64,000 nt of DNA from Yanghanlia caeni (GTDB lineage: Bacteria > Pseudomonadota > Gammaproteobacteria > Burkholderiales > Burkholderiaceae_B). How positions within the stretch are numbered: position 1 is the first letter of the stretch; every line of letters begins with the position of its first letter. The notes under the pieces are model-generated. The model was not told the origin of the DNA. It did not search any database and saw only the letters and a program-made list of their open reading frames with translations. The stretch is taken from contig JAUZQE010000013.1 in assembly GCA_030733815.1 (NCBI GenBank), positions 1 to 64,000 on the forward strand, written 5' to 3'. Below, piece by piece: positions 45,741-55,035 of the stretch. Position numbers and translations under genes: made by a program.

Positions 45741-47441
45741 CTACAGGCGTGGCACCGCAGCAAGCAGTGCCTGGGTCTGGGGGTGGCGGGGTTCACGCAA
45801 TACGCGATCAGCCGGGCCGTCTTCGACGATGCGGCCTTCGTGCATGATGGCGATGCGATCGGCCATGTATTCCACCACCCCGAAGTTGTGGGTAATGAAC
45901 AGGCAGGCCAGCTGCATGGATTCCTGCAGTGAATGCAGCAGATCGAGAATCTGCGCCTGAACCGAGACATCGAGTGCCGAGGTGGGTTCGTCGCACACCA
46001 GAACGGATGGTTCCACCGCCAGTGCCCGGGCTATGGCAATGCGCTGGCGCTGCCCGCCCGAAAACTCGTGCGGGTAACGCCGCAATGCGTCACCCGGCAG
46101 CCCCACCTGTTCAAGCATGTGCGCGGCGCGCTGTTCGCGCTCTGCGCGCGACCATTCCGGGCGCAGCGCCGCCATGCCTTCGGCCAGGATCTCGCCGACC
46201 GCCATACGCGGGTCGAGCGAGGCGTAAGGATCCTGGAACACGATCTGCACACGCCGGCGCATGGTCTTGAGGGCGGCGCCGCGCACGCCTTTCACATTTT
46301 CGCCCTGCAGGCGGATCTGCCCGCCCACCTGCGCCTGCCCGTCGAGCAGGCCCAGCAGGGCTTTGGCCGCGGTGGTCTTGCCGCAACCGGAGCCGCCCAG
46401 CAACGCCAGCGTTTCACCCGCGTGCAAGGCAAAGCTCACGCCCTTGAGCACCTCGACGCCCGAGGCCCGCTGCAGCAGCGAACGGCGCTTCATGTAACGC
46501 ACGGTCAGGTCGCGCACCTCGAGCACGGGCTCGCCGCGAGGCTGCACCATAGGCCGCTTGCGCCGCTCGAGCGATGGAATGGCCGCCAGCAGCTCGCGCG
46601 CATACGGGTGCCGGGGGTCGGCAAAGAAGCTTGCCGCGTCGCGCGTTTCGACAATTTTGCCGTGACGCATGAGCGCCACATGCTGCGCCACCTTCTTCAC
46701 CACAGCCAGATCGTGGGTGATGAGCAGAATGGCCAGACCCAGTTCGCGCTGAATGTCGCGCAACAGATCGAGAATCTGATTCTGAACGGTGACGTCCAGC
46801 GCCGTGGTGGGCTCGTCGGCAATCAGCAGGCGAGGCTCGGCAGCGAGCGCCATTGCGATCATGATCCGCTGCTTCTGGCCCCCCGAGAACTGGAACGGGT
46901 AGTCGTCGAGCCGGCGTTGCGGCTCGGGAATACCGACACGCTCGAGCCAGTGCACGGCCCGCTCACGCAATGCCGCAGCACGCAGGGGCGTGTGCAGGCG
47001 CAGCGTTTCCTCGATCTGCTGGCCAATGGTGAGCACGGGGTTCAGGCTGGTCGAGGGTTCCTGGAATATGATCCCCATTTCGCCACCCCGTACCCGGCGC
47101 ATGTCACGTTCCGGCAAGCGCGCGAGATCGGTCTCGCCCAGGCACACGCGGCCGGTACGCATGCGGGCCGCCTCGGGCAGCAGGCGCAGCATGGCAAGGG
47201 CCGTCATGCTCTTGCCACTGCCCGACTCGCCCACCAGCGCAAAGGTTTCCCCGGCGGAAATGGCGAGGTTCAACGCCGATACCGCCTCATGCAGCCCCGC
47301 CTCGGTATCGATGGCCACGCTCAGGCCGCTGACCTCGAGCACCCGCTCGCCCGCCGGGAGGGCTGCCGGTGTGGCCACCGACGACGGTGCCCCGGCAATG
47401 CGGTCATCGAGTTGCGTATCGACAGCCGTGCGCTGCATCAT
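45741..47441 (-). CDS. Peptide ABC transporter ATPase with two nucleotide-binding domains (YejF/GsiA-like)
   Basis: The 566-residue protein contains two complete ATPase domains. Domain 1 has GESGSGKSMTALAML, QFSGGQKQRIMIAMALA and LLIADEPTTALD. Domain 2 has GGSGCGKTTAAKALLGL, EFSGGQRQRIAIARALA and LVCDEPTSALD. This fused layout is typical of YejF and GsiA. It overlaps the end of the preceding permease gene by 4 bp, so the four transporter genes form one operon. Confidence 0.94.
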   Translation of the reverse strand: MMQRTAVDTQLDDRIAGAPSSVATPAALPAGERVLEVSGLSVAIDTEAGLHEAVSALNLAISAGETFALVGESGSGKSMTALAMLRLLPEAARMRTGRVCLGETDLARLPERDMRRVRGGEMGIIFQEPSTSLNPVLTIGQQIEETLRLHTPLRAAALRERAVHWLERVGIPEPQRRLDDYPFQFSGGQKQRIMIAMALAAEPRLLIADEPTTALDVTVQNQILDLLRDIQRELGLAILLITHDLAVVKKVAQHVALMRHGKIVETRDAASFFADPRHPYARELLAAIPSLERRKRPMVQPRGEPVLEVRDLTVRYMKRRSLLQRASGVEVLKGVSFALHAGETLALLGGSGCGKTTAAKALLGLLDGQAQVGGQIRLQGENVKGVRGAALKTMRRRVQIVFQDPYASLDPRMAVGEILAEGMAALRPEWSRAEREQRAAHMLEQVGLPGDALRRYPHEFSGGQRQRIAIARALAVEPSVLVCDEPTSALDVSVQAQILDLLHSLQESMQLACLFITHNFGVVEYMADRIAIMHEGRIVEDGPADRVLREPRHPQTQALLAAVPRL

Positions 47442-48934
47442 GCGTCCTCCCTGCCCTTGCGGGCCACGGCCGCCGACGCCAGGCCGCCATCAGACCCCGC
47501 TGTGCGCCGCATGCCGGCGCGACGCGGCTGGATGCGCCGCATGCGCGGGTCGAACGCTTCCTGAACGGCATCGGCGAAGATGTTGGCCGAAAGCACCAGC
47601 GCCAGCAAAAACACGAACGCCGCGAGCAAGTTCCACCAGATCATCGGATCGCGCGACATTTCCGTACGCGCCGCATCGATCATGGTGCCGTATGACGGCG
47701 TGCTGGGGTCGACACCGATGCCCAGATAGGACAGCACCGCTTCATACAGCACCAGCCCCGAGAACTGCAGCACCATGGTAATGAGCACGATGTGCATGAC
47801 ATTGGGCAGCAGATGCCGGCGCATGATGCGCCAGTGGCTCACGCCAAACGCTCGGGCGGCCTGCACGTATTCAAGTTCCCTTAGTTTGAGTGCCTCGGCA
47901 CGCAGCAGCCGGCACAGCCCGGCCCAGCCCGTCAGCCCGAGAATGAGACACAGCAGAAACAGCCGCAGGTCGGCTCGTGCAGCAACCGTGTCGAACAGCT
48001 CGGGATTGTTGTCGATGTAGACCTGCATCATCAGCACGCAGGCCGCCACCAGCAGCACGCCGGGAATGGACGTGAGCGTGGTGTAGATGTACTGCACGAT
48101 GTCGTCGACCTTGCCTTTGAAATACCCGGCCGTTATGCCGAACACGATGGCCGGCGGCAGCATGGCGAAGGTGGTGAGTAGGCCGATCACCAGCGCCGTG
48201 CGCACACTCTTGATCGAAAGCCACAGCACGTCGTTGCCCGTACGGTCGGTGCCCAGTACGTGGTAGTCGGCGGCCAGGCTCAGTGTGACACCGCCCAGCA
48301 GCATCAGCACGCCGGCACTGAACCAGAAGGCACGCCAGGGCAGGTCGGATTCACGCCACCACCAGCGCCAGCCGGCGCCCCAACCGCCCCGCCGTCGGCC
48401 ATGCAACGCCGTCATCGCACCGGCCAGCAGCGCGGCCCCGGCTATGCCGGCCAACAGACCCTGAACGACACGGCGCCGCAGATCGGCCCCGCGCTCCGCG
48501 TCATCGGCCAGCTGCACACCGGCGTACTTGAGGCGCGGGTAGTCGCGTACCACTTCACCATCGACCAGCCACGATTCCTTGGTGAACTGGTGCAGCGCCA
48601 GCGGCGCGGAATAGGTGCGCTCGCGGTTGGGCAGCTGGGTGAGGTCGAGCACGGCGTCAAGCGCGGAACGGGTAATGGGCGAATGCACCACCGCCTGTGC
48701 CCCGGCACCGGGCGCGGGGGGCAGCACGGGCCGGTAATGTATGGAGTCGAGCACACCAATGATGGCAAAGCAGGCCAGCACCACGCCGGCCGACATGGCC
48801 GAGGGCCGCCGGAACACCTGGCGCCACCCCTGTGCCATGGTGGGGTGGCGGCGCAGGCGCAGAATCTGCACCACCACCAGCAGCACGGTGAACAGTACGA
48901 ACGCGTCAGTCCAGAGAAGTACGAATTTCGGCAT
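47438..48934 (-). CDS. Peptide ABC transporter permease (YejE/DppC-like), long form
   Basis: At 498 residues this is longer than DppC (about 300) because of an extended N-terminal half: two or three extra hydrophobic segments (LLWTDAFVLFTVLLVVVQIL, GVVLACFAIIGVLDSIHYRP) surround a soluble stretch with little similarity to known domains. The C-terminal ~300 residues are a normal DppC-type permease with LGTDRTGNDVLWLSIKSVRT, the EAA loop ARAFGVSHWRIMRRHLLPN and YLGIGVDPSTPSYGTMIDAA. The gene starts 4 bp after yejB-like stops. Confidence 0.9.
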   Translation of the reverse strand: MPKFVLLWTDAFVLFTVLLVVVQILRLRRHPTMAQGWRQVFRRPSAMSAGVVLACFAIIGVLDSIHYRPVLPPAPGAGAQAVVHSPITRSALDAVLDLTQLPNRERTYSAPLALHQFTKESWLVDGEVVRDYPRLKYAGVQLADDAERGADLRRRVVQGLLAGIAGAALLAGAMTALHGRRRGGWGAGWRWWWRESDLPWRAFWFSAGVLMLLGGVTLSLAADYHVLGTDRTGNDVLWLSIKSVRTALVIGLLTTFAMLPPAIVFGITAGYFKGKVDDIVQYIYTTLTSIPGVLLVAACVLMMQVYIDNNPELFDTVAARADLRLFLLCLILGLTGWAGLCRLLRAEALKLRELEYVQAARAFGVSHWRIMRRHLLPNVMHIVLITMVLQFSGLVLYEAVLSYLGIGVDPSTPSYGTMIDAARTEMSRDPMIWWNLLAAFVFLLALVLSANIFADAVQEAFDPRMRRIQPRRAGMRRTAGSDGGLASAAVARKGREDA

Positions 48935-48938
48935 GGCG

Positions 48939-49916
48939 TCACTCGAACCGGATGCGGGGATCGGCCAGCGTGTACGACACGTCGGCCAGGATCAGCCCCA
49001 CGATATACAGCGCCGAGCCCAGGAACACCATGGCACGCACGATCGAGAAATCCTGCGCATTGATGGCATCGATGGTGTAACTGCCCAGGCCCGGAATGCC
49101 AAAGAACGATTCCGCGATAAGGCTGCCCATGAACAGCAGCGGAATGGCCGACACCGTGCCCGTGAGAATCGGCAGCATGGCATTGCGCAGCACGTGCCGG
49201 AACAGCACGACACGTTCGGCCAGCCCCTTGGCGCGCGCCGTTCGCACGTAATCCTTGCCGCTTTCTTCCAGAAACAGGCTGCGGTAGAACCGTGCCTCGG
49301 CACCCAGACCGGAGATGACGCCCACCAGCACGGGCAGGGCCAGAAAGCGCAAGGCGCCCCAGCCTTCCACATAGCCGGAGTACGGCACCCACCGCAGAAT
49401 CTTGGCAAACAGCCACTGGCCCGCAATGATGTAAAAGAGGCTCGATATCGACAACAGCACCACGCAGAACACCACGCCCGCAAAATCAAGCCGAGTGCCC
49501 TTGAAATACACCAGCAGCAGCGAAAACGACACACTGACCAGCAGGCCCAGCGCGAAGGTGGGTATGGCCAGCATCAGGCTGGGCATCATTCGCGTCCGGA
49601 TTTCCTGCCCGATGTCGCGCCCTTCGTCGGAGAACCCGAAATCGAAACGCAGCAGCGGCACCGACCGGTCGTAGAAGATGGTGTCGGTAAAGCGCGCCAT
49701 GCCCTCGGCCTGCGCGTTGTACATCAGCGGCTTGTCGTAGCCGCGCTGCGCCTTCCAGCGCTCCACGGCTTCCTGACTGACACGCTGACCCCCGATGGCC
49801 AGCCGCGCCATGTCGTCGGGCGTATTCACGGCGAAGAACAGCACGAAGGTCAGCAGGTTCACCCCCAGCAGAATCAACGCGCCATAGAGCAGGCGGCGCA
49901 CGATGTAGGTGATCAT
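48939..49916 (-). CDS. Peptide ABC transporter permease (YejB/DppB-like)
   Basis: The 325-residue protein has a DppB-type N-terminus (MITYIVRRLLYGALILLGVN), several membrane helices and the EAA loop VRTARAKGLAERVVLFRHVL. The conserved ESFFGIPGLGSYTIDAINAQ block lies near the C-terminus. Its ATG overlaps the stop of the binding-protein gene by 4 bp. Confidence 0.93.
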   Translation of the reverse strand: MITYIVRRLLYGALILLGVNLLTFVLFFAVNTPDDMARLAIGGQRVSQEAVERWKAQRGYDKPLMYNAQAEGMARFTDTIFYDRSVPLLRFDFGFSDEGRDIGQEIRTRMMPSLMLAIPTFALGLLVSVSFSLLLVYFKGTRLDFAGVVFCVVLLSISSLFYIIAGQWLFAKILRWVPYSGYVEGWGALRFLALPVLVGVISGLGAEARFYRSLFLEESGKDYVRTARAKGLAERVVLFRHVLRNAMLPILTGTVSAIPLLFMGSLIAESFFGIPGLGSYTIDAINAQDFSIVRAMVFLGSALYIVGLILADVSYTLADPRIRFE

Positions 49917-52153
49917 GGCGTGGACTCCTGTGATGCCGGCGGCGGCAACGGTTCCTCGATTTCAACCGCCGTTTCGCGGCGGCGCACCTGGCGCCACGCC
50001 ACGGCCACACCCGTCGCAACAGCCGCCAGCACCAGCAGCAGCGGCCACCACACCGGCTCGTTCCACTTGCGCAGACTGGCCGCGCGCAGTTCGGGCGCGA
50101 GGCGGTAGTACTGCAGCGTATTGCGCACCATCTGCGACGGCTTGGCGTTGCCCACCCAGGCCTGATACGCGCCACCCGAGGCGGGGTAGTAGCCGAACAT
50201 CCAGGGCGCATCGCGCTGCACGATTTCGATCATGCGATGCACCAGTTCGTTCTTGCGCGGCCCGTCGTCAAGGAAACGCATTTCTTCAAACAGGCGGTCG
50301 AATTCGTCGTTCTGGTAATTGGCCGCGTTTTCGCCGCCACCCCCCGCCTTGGCATTGGGCCCGTACAGCAGGAACAGGAAGTTCTCGGCGTCGGGGTAGT
50401 CGGCCACCCAGCCCCACATGAACATCTGTGCGCTACCGTTACGCATCTTGTCCTGAAAACGGTTGTAGTCGGTGGCGCGCACTTCCAGCTGAATGTTCAG
50501 GGCCGCCAGCTGGCGGCGCATCCAGTCGAGCATGGGACTCGAGCCCATGCCTCCCGCAGAATCGAAGTGCAGGATCAGCGGACGCCCCGTCTGCGCGTCG
50601 CGCCCGTCGGGGTAGCCCGCTTCGGCCAGAAGGCGCCGCGCCTCGTCCAGCGGGCGCCGCTTGGGCCGGCCGTCTTCCAGTGTGTACACCTGGTGGTTCA
50701 GACCCTCCGGCAGCGGCCGGTGCCCGAGGATGCCCGGCGGCACCGGACCGTGGGCCGGCGTGCCTTGATCGTTCAGGAAGATTGCAATGAACTGCTCCCA
50801 ATCGAAGGCAATGCTGAGGGCCTGACGCAGCTTGCGATTGCGTTCCTGCTGCTCGGGCGTGTCGCCGCGCCCCACCACCGGATCGCGCCAATTGAAACCC
50901 AGGTAGAAAATCTGCGCTTCCGTGGTCGTGTGAATCTGGATACCGTGATCGGCATACAGCGCCGCCTTCTCGGCGGAATCGGACGCCGCCACCGTCATCG
51001 CCGCTCCGTAATCGCCGCGGCCCACTTCCGGGATGTCGTAATAGCCCTGGATGAACTTGCCCATCAGCGGCACGCTTTCCTTTTCCAGATGAAAAACGGC
51101 CTTGTCGATGAAGGGCGTGAGCTGGCCGCAATCGGCCAGGAACCCGGCCTGCTCGTCACCCTCCTCGCCTTCACAGGGGTAGGGCTCACCCCGGAAGTTC
51201 GGATTGCGTTCAAGGACGTGCCGGCGGTTGATGATCGACTCGGTGAGCATGAAGGGGCCGGTACCCACAGGCCAGGTGTTCAGCGACAGGCCGTGCTCGC
51301 TCATGCCGGGTTGCGTGTAGAAGCGGTCGGCTTCCCAGGGCACCGGCGCTGTAAACGTCATGGCCAGCCAGTAGCGAAACTGCGGGTATTTGCCGATCAC
51401 GCGTATGCGTAACGTGTGTGAGTCGAGAGCCTCGACGCCTTCGAAACCATGCTCACGCAGATCGAGCCAGGGCCGGCGGTTCGGCGGCGTATCACCATAC
51501 CGGGCTTCGAGTTCCTTGAGCCGTTCGCCGTATTCGCGCATGCCCACAACGTGCTCGGCCATCACGCCGAAGATCGGCGAAATCACGCGCGGGCTGGCCA
51601 GGCGCCGAAAGGCGTACACGTAGTCGTCAGCCACCAGTTCCCGTGTGCCGGTTTCGGGAAAGTCGGTAATCGCATAGCGGCCCGCGATGTCCTGCGGCGA
51701 CATGGGCCAGTACAGCGGCGCGCCGGAAGCATCCTTCGCAAACGCCGGGTGTGGCTGGTACAGAATGCCGCGCCGGATGGGAATGTCGTACACGCTCACC
51801 GCAACCTGGGCGCCATCCGCATCGGGCGGCAACTCGCGCCCCTGCGCGTCGTAATAACGCGGCGACGCGATCTCGGTTGCCGTCTTGGGTATGAGTTCGT
51901 ACGGCCGCTTCAAATAGTGATACCCGTACAGGGGCTCGTAAATCGAGTACGTGAACGGCGTTTCGTCGGTGGAATACGAACTGGCCGGGTCAAGATACTT
52001 GGGCGAACGCTGCGTGAAGGCGGTGTGCAATACGTTGCGCTCGGCGTCATCGCGCGGGTACGGGCTGTTCACGGGCTCGCTGCCGCACCCCGCCAGCACC
52101 AGAATCGCCGCCAAGGCGGCGATACGCCGTACTGCCTTGTTGCCCGATCGCAT
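49913..52153 (-). CDS. Peptide-binding lipoprotein of the ABC transporter (SBP family 5), with C-terminal membrane helix
   Basis: The 746-residue family-5 solute-binding protein begins at ATG 52153. A lipoprotein signal is seen (AALAAILVLAGCGS, lipidated Cys23), so it is tethered to the membrane. Family blocks are DETPFTYSIYEPLYGYHYLK, NTWPVGTGPFMLTESIINRR and LRQALSIAFDWEQFIAIFLN. Unusually, a hydrophobic helix (WWPLLLVLAAVATGVAVAW) followed by RQVRRRE sits close to the C-terminus, giving a second anchor. The long tail after it is acidic and Pro-rich. The substrate is likely a peptide or a modified peptide. Confidence 0.92.
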   Translation of the reverse strand: MRSGNKAVRRIAALAAILVLAGCGSEPVNSPYPRDDAERNVLHTAFTQRSPKYLDPASSYSTDETPFTYSIYEPLYGYHYLKRPYELIPKTATEIASPRYYDAQGRELPPDADGAQVAVSVYDIPIRRGILYQPHPAFAKDASGAPLYWPMSPQDIAGRYAITDFPETGTRELVADDYVYAFRRLASPRVISPIFGVMAEHVVGMREYGERLKELEARYGDTPPNRRPWLDLREHGFEGVEALDSHTLRIRVIGKYPQFRYWLAMTFTAPVPWEADRFYTQPGMSEHGLSLNTWPVGTGPFMLTESIINRRHVLERNPNFRGEPYPCEGEEGDEQAGFLADCGQLTPFIDKAVFHLEKESVPLMGKFIQGYYDIPEVGRGDYGAAMTVAASDSAEKAALYADHGIQIHTTTEAQIFYLGFNWRDPVVGRGDTPEQQERNRKLRQALSIAFDWEQFIAIFLNDQGTPAHGPVPPGILGHRPLPEGLNHQVYTLEDGRPKRRPLDEARRLLAEAGYPDGRDAQTGRPLILHFDSAGGMGSSPMLDWMRRQLAALNIQLEVRATDYNRFQDKMRNGSAQMFMWGWVADYPDAENFLFLLYGPNAKAGGGGENAANYQNDEFDRLFEEMRFLDDGPRKNELVHRMIEIVQRDAPWMFGYYPASGGAYQAWVGNAKPSQMVRNTLQYYRLAPELRAASLRKWNEPVWWPLLLVLAAVATGVAVAWRQVRRRETAVEIEEPLPPPASQESTP

Positions 52154-52188
52154 GACGCCGATACCCCAATGCACGAAATGCGCCGGAA

Positions 52189-53811
52189 TCAAACCTCACC
52201 TCCCCAGGCCCGCTCGAGAAGGGTTGCATGGTACGCGGCGGGCACGGCCATGCCGGCCACGCCCAGACGCGCGCCTGCCGCCAACCGCGAATACAGAAAG
52301 GCATCAGCTACGAGTGGTGGCGCATGCCTGTGCAGCAAAACCGCCTGCATCAGCACGACCAGATCGGCGGCCACCTTACGTGCCGCAGCTTCAAGCTCTT
52401 CAGCAGGCTGCTGCAGCTGGTTCTGCAGCGCCGCGATGCGCTTGAGCAGGTCGCCGCCGCCCGCTTCGGCACGCAGGCGGTCGAACAATGCTTGCGTGAG
52501 ATCCGGATGCTTCTTCACGGCCCGCAACACGTCGAGACACATCACGTTCCCGGAACCCTCCCAGATGGAATTGACGGGCGCTTCACGATACAGCCGCGCC
52601 AGCGGATAAGTTTCAACGTACCCGTTGCCACCCAGTGCCTCCATGGCTTCGGCAACCATGGTGATCGCACGTTTGCAGACCCAGAACTTGGCGGCCGGCG
52701 TCACGATGCGCGCGAGTGCGCGATCGAAGGCCGTACCGGCTTCACCGAGCCCCACCGCACGCGCAAGGCGCAGCCCCAATGCAACGGCGGCTTCCGTTTC
52801 GAGCGCCAGATCGGCCAGCACGCTGCGCATGAGCGCGTGCCGGATGAGGGACCGCCCAAACGCCAGGCGGTGGCGCGCATGATGCATGGCCTGCACGAGT
52901 GCAGCACGCATCAGTGCCGTACTGCCCAGCGCACAATCCAGCCGCGTATAGCCGGCCATCTCGGCCAGGGTGGCGATGCCGCGCCCCGGTTCAGCCACCA
53001 GCCGCCCCCAGGCATCGTGAAACTCGACTTCAGCGCTCGCGTTGGCGCGATTGCCAAGCTTGTCTTTCAACTGCATGACGCGCACGCCGTTGCGCTCGCC
53101 ATCGGGAGCCCAGCGGGGCACGTAAAAACAGGTCGGCGCGCCATCAAGCTGCGCCAGCACCAGGTGCGCATCGGCACCGGGCACCGACATGAACCACTTG
53201 TGGCCCACCAGCCGGTACCCGCCCGAATCACCCTCGGCCCGCACGGCCCGCGTGCTCGTGCCGCGCAGGTCGGACCCCCCCTGCTTCTCGGTGAGGCCCA
53301 TGCCGATCAGCATGCTGCGTTTTTCGGTGGCCGGGCGGTCGGCCCGATCGTATTCAAGCCCCGACAGGGGAACGCGCAACACCTCGGCCCACGATTCGCG
53401 CGCCAGGATAACGTGGGCAGCCGAAGTCATGGTGAGGGGGCACAAGGTGCAGGCCTCGATCTGCCCGTGCAGCAGAAAGGCAGCGGCGCGCGCAACGGAA
53501 GCGGGCGCATGCAGCCCCTGGGCCATGCCCATGTGCAGAAATTCGTGCCAGCCCGCGTGCATGACCACGTCATCGGTACGCCGGCCCTGGCGGTCGTAGG
53601 CACGCAGCTGCGGCACGGCGCGATTCATTTCCGCAGCCAGTGCAATAATACGGGCACGCCCCAACTCACGACCGTACGCCGACAACGCCGGCGCAGCGGC
53701 CTGCGCGCCTTCGCGCGCCACCGCTTCCTGCAGGGCCGTGTCGGCTGCGTACAGGTTGTAGTCGGCCAGGTCGGGAACCTGGTTCGTCACTGCGTGAGTG
53801 GTCCATCCCAT
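52189..53811 (-). CDS. AidB-like acyl-CoA dehydrogenase
   Basis: The 540-residue flavoprotein fits the AidB branch of acyl-CoA dehydrogenases, known for the alkylation-stress protein AidB. N-terminus: GWTTHAVTNQVPDLADYNLY. FAD-domain blocks are LIGMGLTEKQGGSDLRGTST, RLVGHKWFMSVPGADAHLVL and LKDKLGNRANASAEVEFHD; then LYREAPVNSIWEGSGNVMCL. E. coli AidB binds DNA, but whether this one does cannot be judged. The gene is only 35 bp upstream of the binding-protein gene on the same strand. The ATG is preceded by GAGG. Confidence 0.88.
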   Translation of the reverse strand: MGWTTHAVTNQVPDLADYNLYAADTALQEAVAREGAQAAAPALSAYGRELGRARIIALAAEMNRAVPQLRAYDRQGRRTDDVVMHAGWHEFLHMGMAQGLHAPASVARAAAFLLHGQIEACTLCPLTMTSAAHVILARESWAEVLRVPLSGLEYDRADRPATEKRSMLIGMGLTEKQGGSDLRGTSTRAVRAEGDSGGYRLVGHKWFMSVPGADAHLVLAQLDGAPTCFYVPRWAPDGERNGVRVMQLKDKLGNRANASAEVEFHDAWGRLVAEPGRGIATLAEMAGYTRLDCALGSTALMRAALVQAMHHARHRLAFGRSLIRHALMRSVLADLALETEAAVALGLRLARAVGLGEAGTAFDRALARIVTPAAKFWVCKRAITMVAEAMEALGGNGYVETYPLARLYREAPVNSIWEGSGNVMCLDVLRAVKKHPDLTQALFDRLRAEAGGGDLLKRIAALQNQLQQPAEELEAAARKVAADLVVLMQAVLLHRHAPPLVADAFLYSRLAAGARLGVAGMAVPAAYHATLLERAWGGEV

Positions 53812-53907
53812 GACGTGCCTCGTTGCCTCGTGTCAGACGCGGCCTGCAAGGTTGCACCTTCCAGGCCGCCGGGCTGCGAGAATGATACTACCTAAAGGAA
53901 TTTCTGC

Positions 53908-54333
53908 TTGAGTACCCGAATCCTTGTCATCATTGCCGCATTGCTACTCATGGTTGGCGTCGCTGCCGGTGCGTTCGGCGCACACGGCCTCAGGGCGCAT
54001 GTCTCTGCCGACATGCTGACAGTCTGGCAAACCGCCGTACTCTACCAGCTGATTCACGCACTGGGTCTGCTTGCCCTCGCCGCATTGCGCCCGCAGCTCG
54101 CCCGCGGCGCGGCAACGGCCGGCGCCAGTTTCCTGCTGGCCGGCATCGTGATCTTCAGTGGCAGCCTGTATGTGCTGGTGCTCACCGGCACGCGTGCCAT
54201 CGGCGTCATCACCCCGGTGGGGGGCGTCTGCTTTCTGATCGGCTGGCTGCTGGTGGCACTGGCCGCCCTGCGTGCGCCGCGCGCCGAAGCTGTCAACCCC
54301 GACGCTTGCACTGGAGCCCGGCCTCATGCCTAA
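53908..54333 (+). CDS. DUF423 family membrane protein
   Basis: The 141-residue protein has four predicted membrane helices (ILVIIAALLLMVGVAAGAFG, GASFLLAGIVIFSGSLYVLV and others) and the DUF423 signature AGAFGAHGLRAHVSADMLTVW with YQLIHALGLLALA. It begins with TTG at 53908, justified by AAAGGAA seven bases upstream. Function is unknown. It is 30 bp upstream of pgl on the same strand. Confidence 0.88.
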   Translation: MSTRILVIIAALLLMVGVAAGAFGAHGLRAHVSADMLTVWQTAVLYQLIHALGLLALAALRPQLARGAATAGASFLLAGIVIFSGSLYVLVLTGTRAIGVITPVGGVCFLIGWLLVALAALRAPRAEAVNPDACTGARPHA

Positions 54334-54363
54334 TAATGTGTGTCCGTCGCATCAGGAGGCACC

Positions 54364-55035
54364 ATGTGGCATGAACACTCCAGCCCCGAAGCCGGCATTC
54401 GAGCTCTGGCCCACGACATCGCGGCACGCATGCGCGCCCGGCTGCGCAGCGCGGGGCACTGCACCCTGGCAGTGTCGGGCGGCCGCTCGCCCGTAGCGCT
54501 GTTCCAGCAGCTGGCGCGCACCGACATCGACTGGCCCAACGTGTACGTGCAGCTGGTCGACGAACGCTACGTGCCGCCCGACCACCCCGACAGCAATGAA
54601 GGCCTGGTACGACACCATCTGCTCGGTGGGCGCGCAGCACACGCCCATTTTCTGGGTCTGTACCGGGCCGGTGCCTCCATCGATCAGGCCGTGGCTGCCG
54701 CCAACGACGAATTCCGCCCCATCGACCTGGCCATTCTGGGCATGGGCAACGACGGCCACACCGCCTCACTTTTCCCCGGCGCACGCCAGCTCGACGACGC
54801 CCTGGCGCCTCACGCGGCGCACTACTTGCATGTCACGCCGCCCCAGGCACCGCATGAACGCATCACGCTGAGCCTGGCAGCGCTGCGCACCTGCGGCCAT
54901 CTGATTCTTTACATCACGGGGCCCGAAAAGCGCGGCATACTGCGCGAAGCGGAAAAAAAGATCGACAAGCGGCTGCCCGTCAGCTTTCTCGTCGCAGAAC
55001 CGGGAGTCTCGCTCGATGTCCATTGGCACCCTTGA
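54364..55035 (+). CDS. pgl: 6-phosphogluconolactonase
   Basis: It hydrolyses 6-phosphogluconolactone in the oxidative pentose-phosphate pathway. The 223-residue protein has the NagB/DevB-like fold: [36 protein letters not shown] and the active-site region LAILGMGNDGHTASLFPG. The ATG (54364) has AGGAGG upstream. Its 3' end overlaps glk by 20 bp. No zwf gene is seen in this window. Confidence 0.93.
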   Translation: MWHEHSSPEAGIRALAHDIAARMRARLRSAGHCTLAVSGGRSPVALFQQLARTDIDWPNVYVQLVDERYVPPDHPDSNEGLVRHHLLGGRAAHAHFLGLYRAGASIDQAVAAANDEFRPIDLAILGMGNDGHTASLFPGARQLDDALAPHAAHYLHVTPPQAPHERITLSLAALRTCGHLILYITGPEKRGILREAEKKIDKRLPVSFLVAEPGVSLDVHWHP

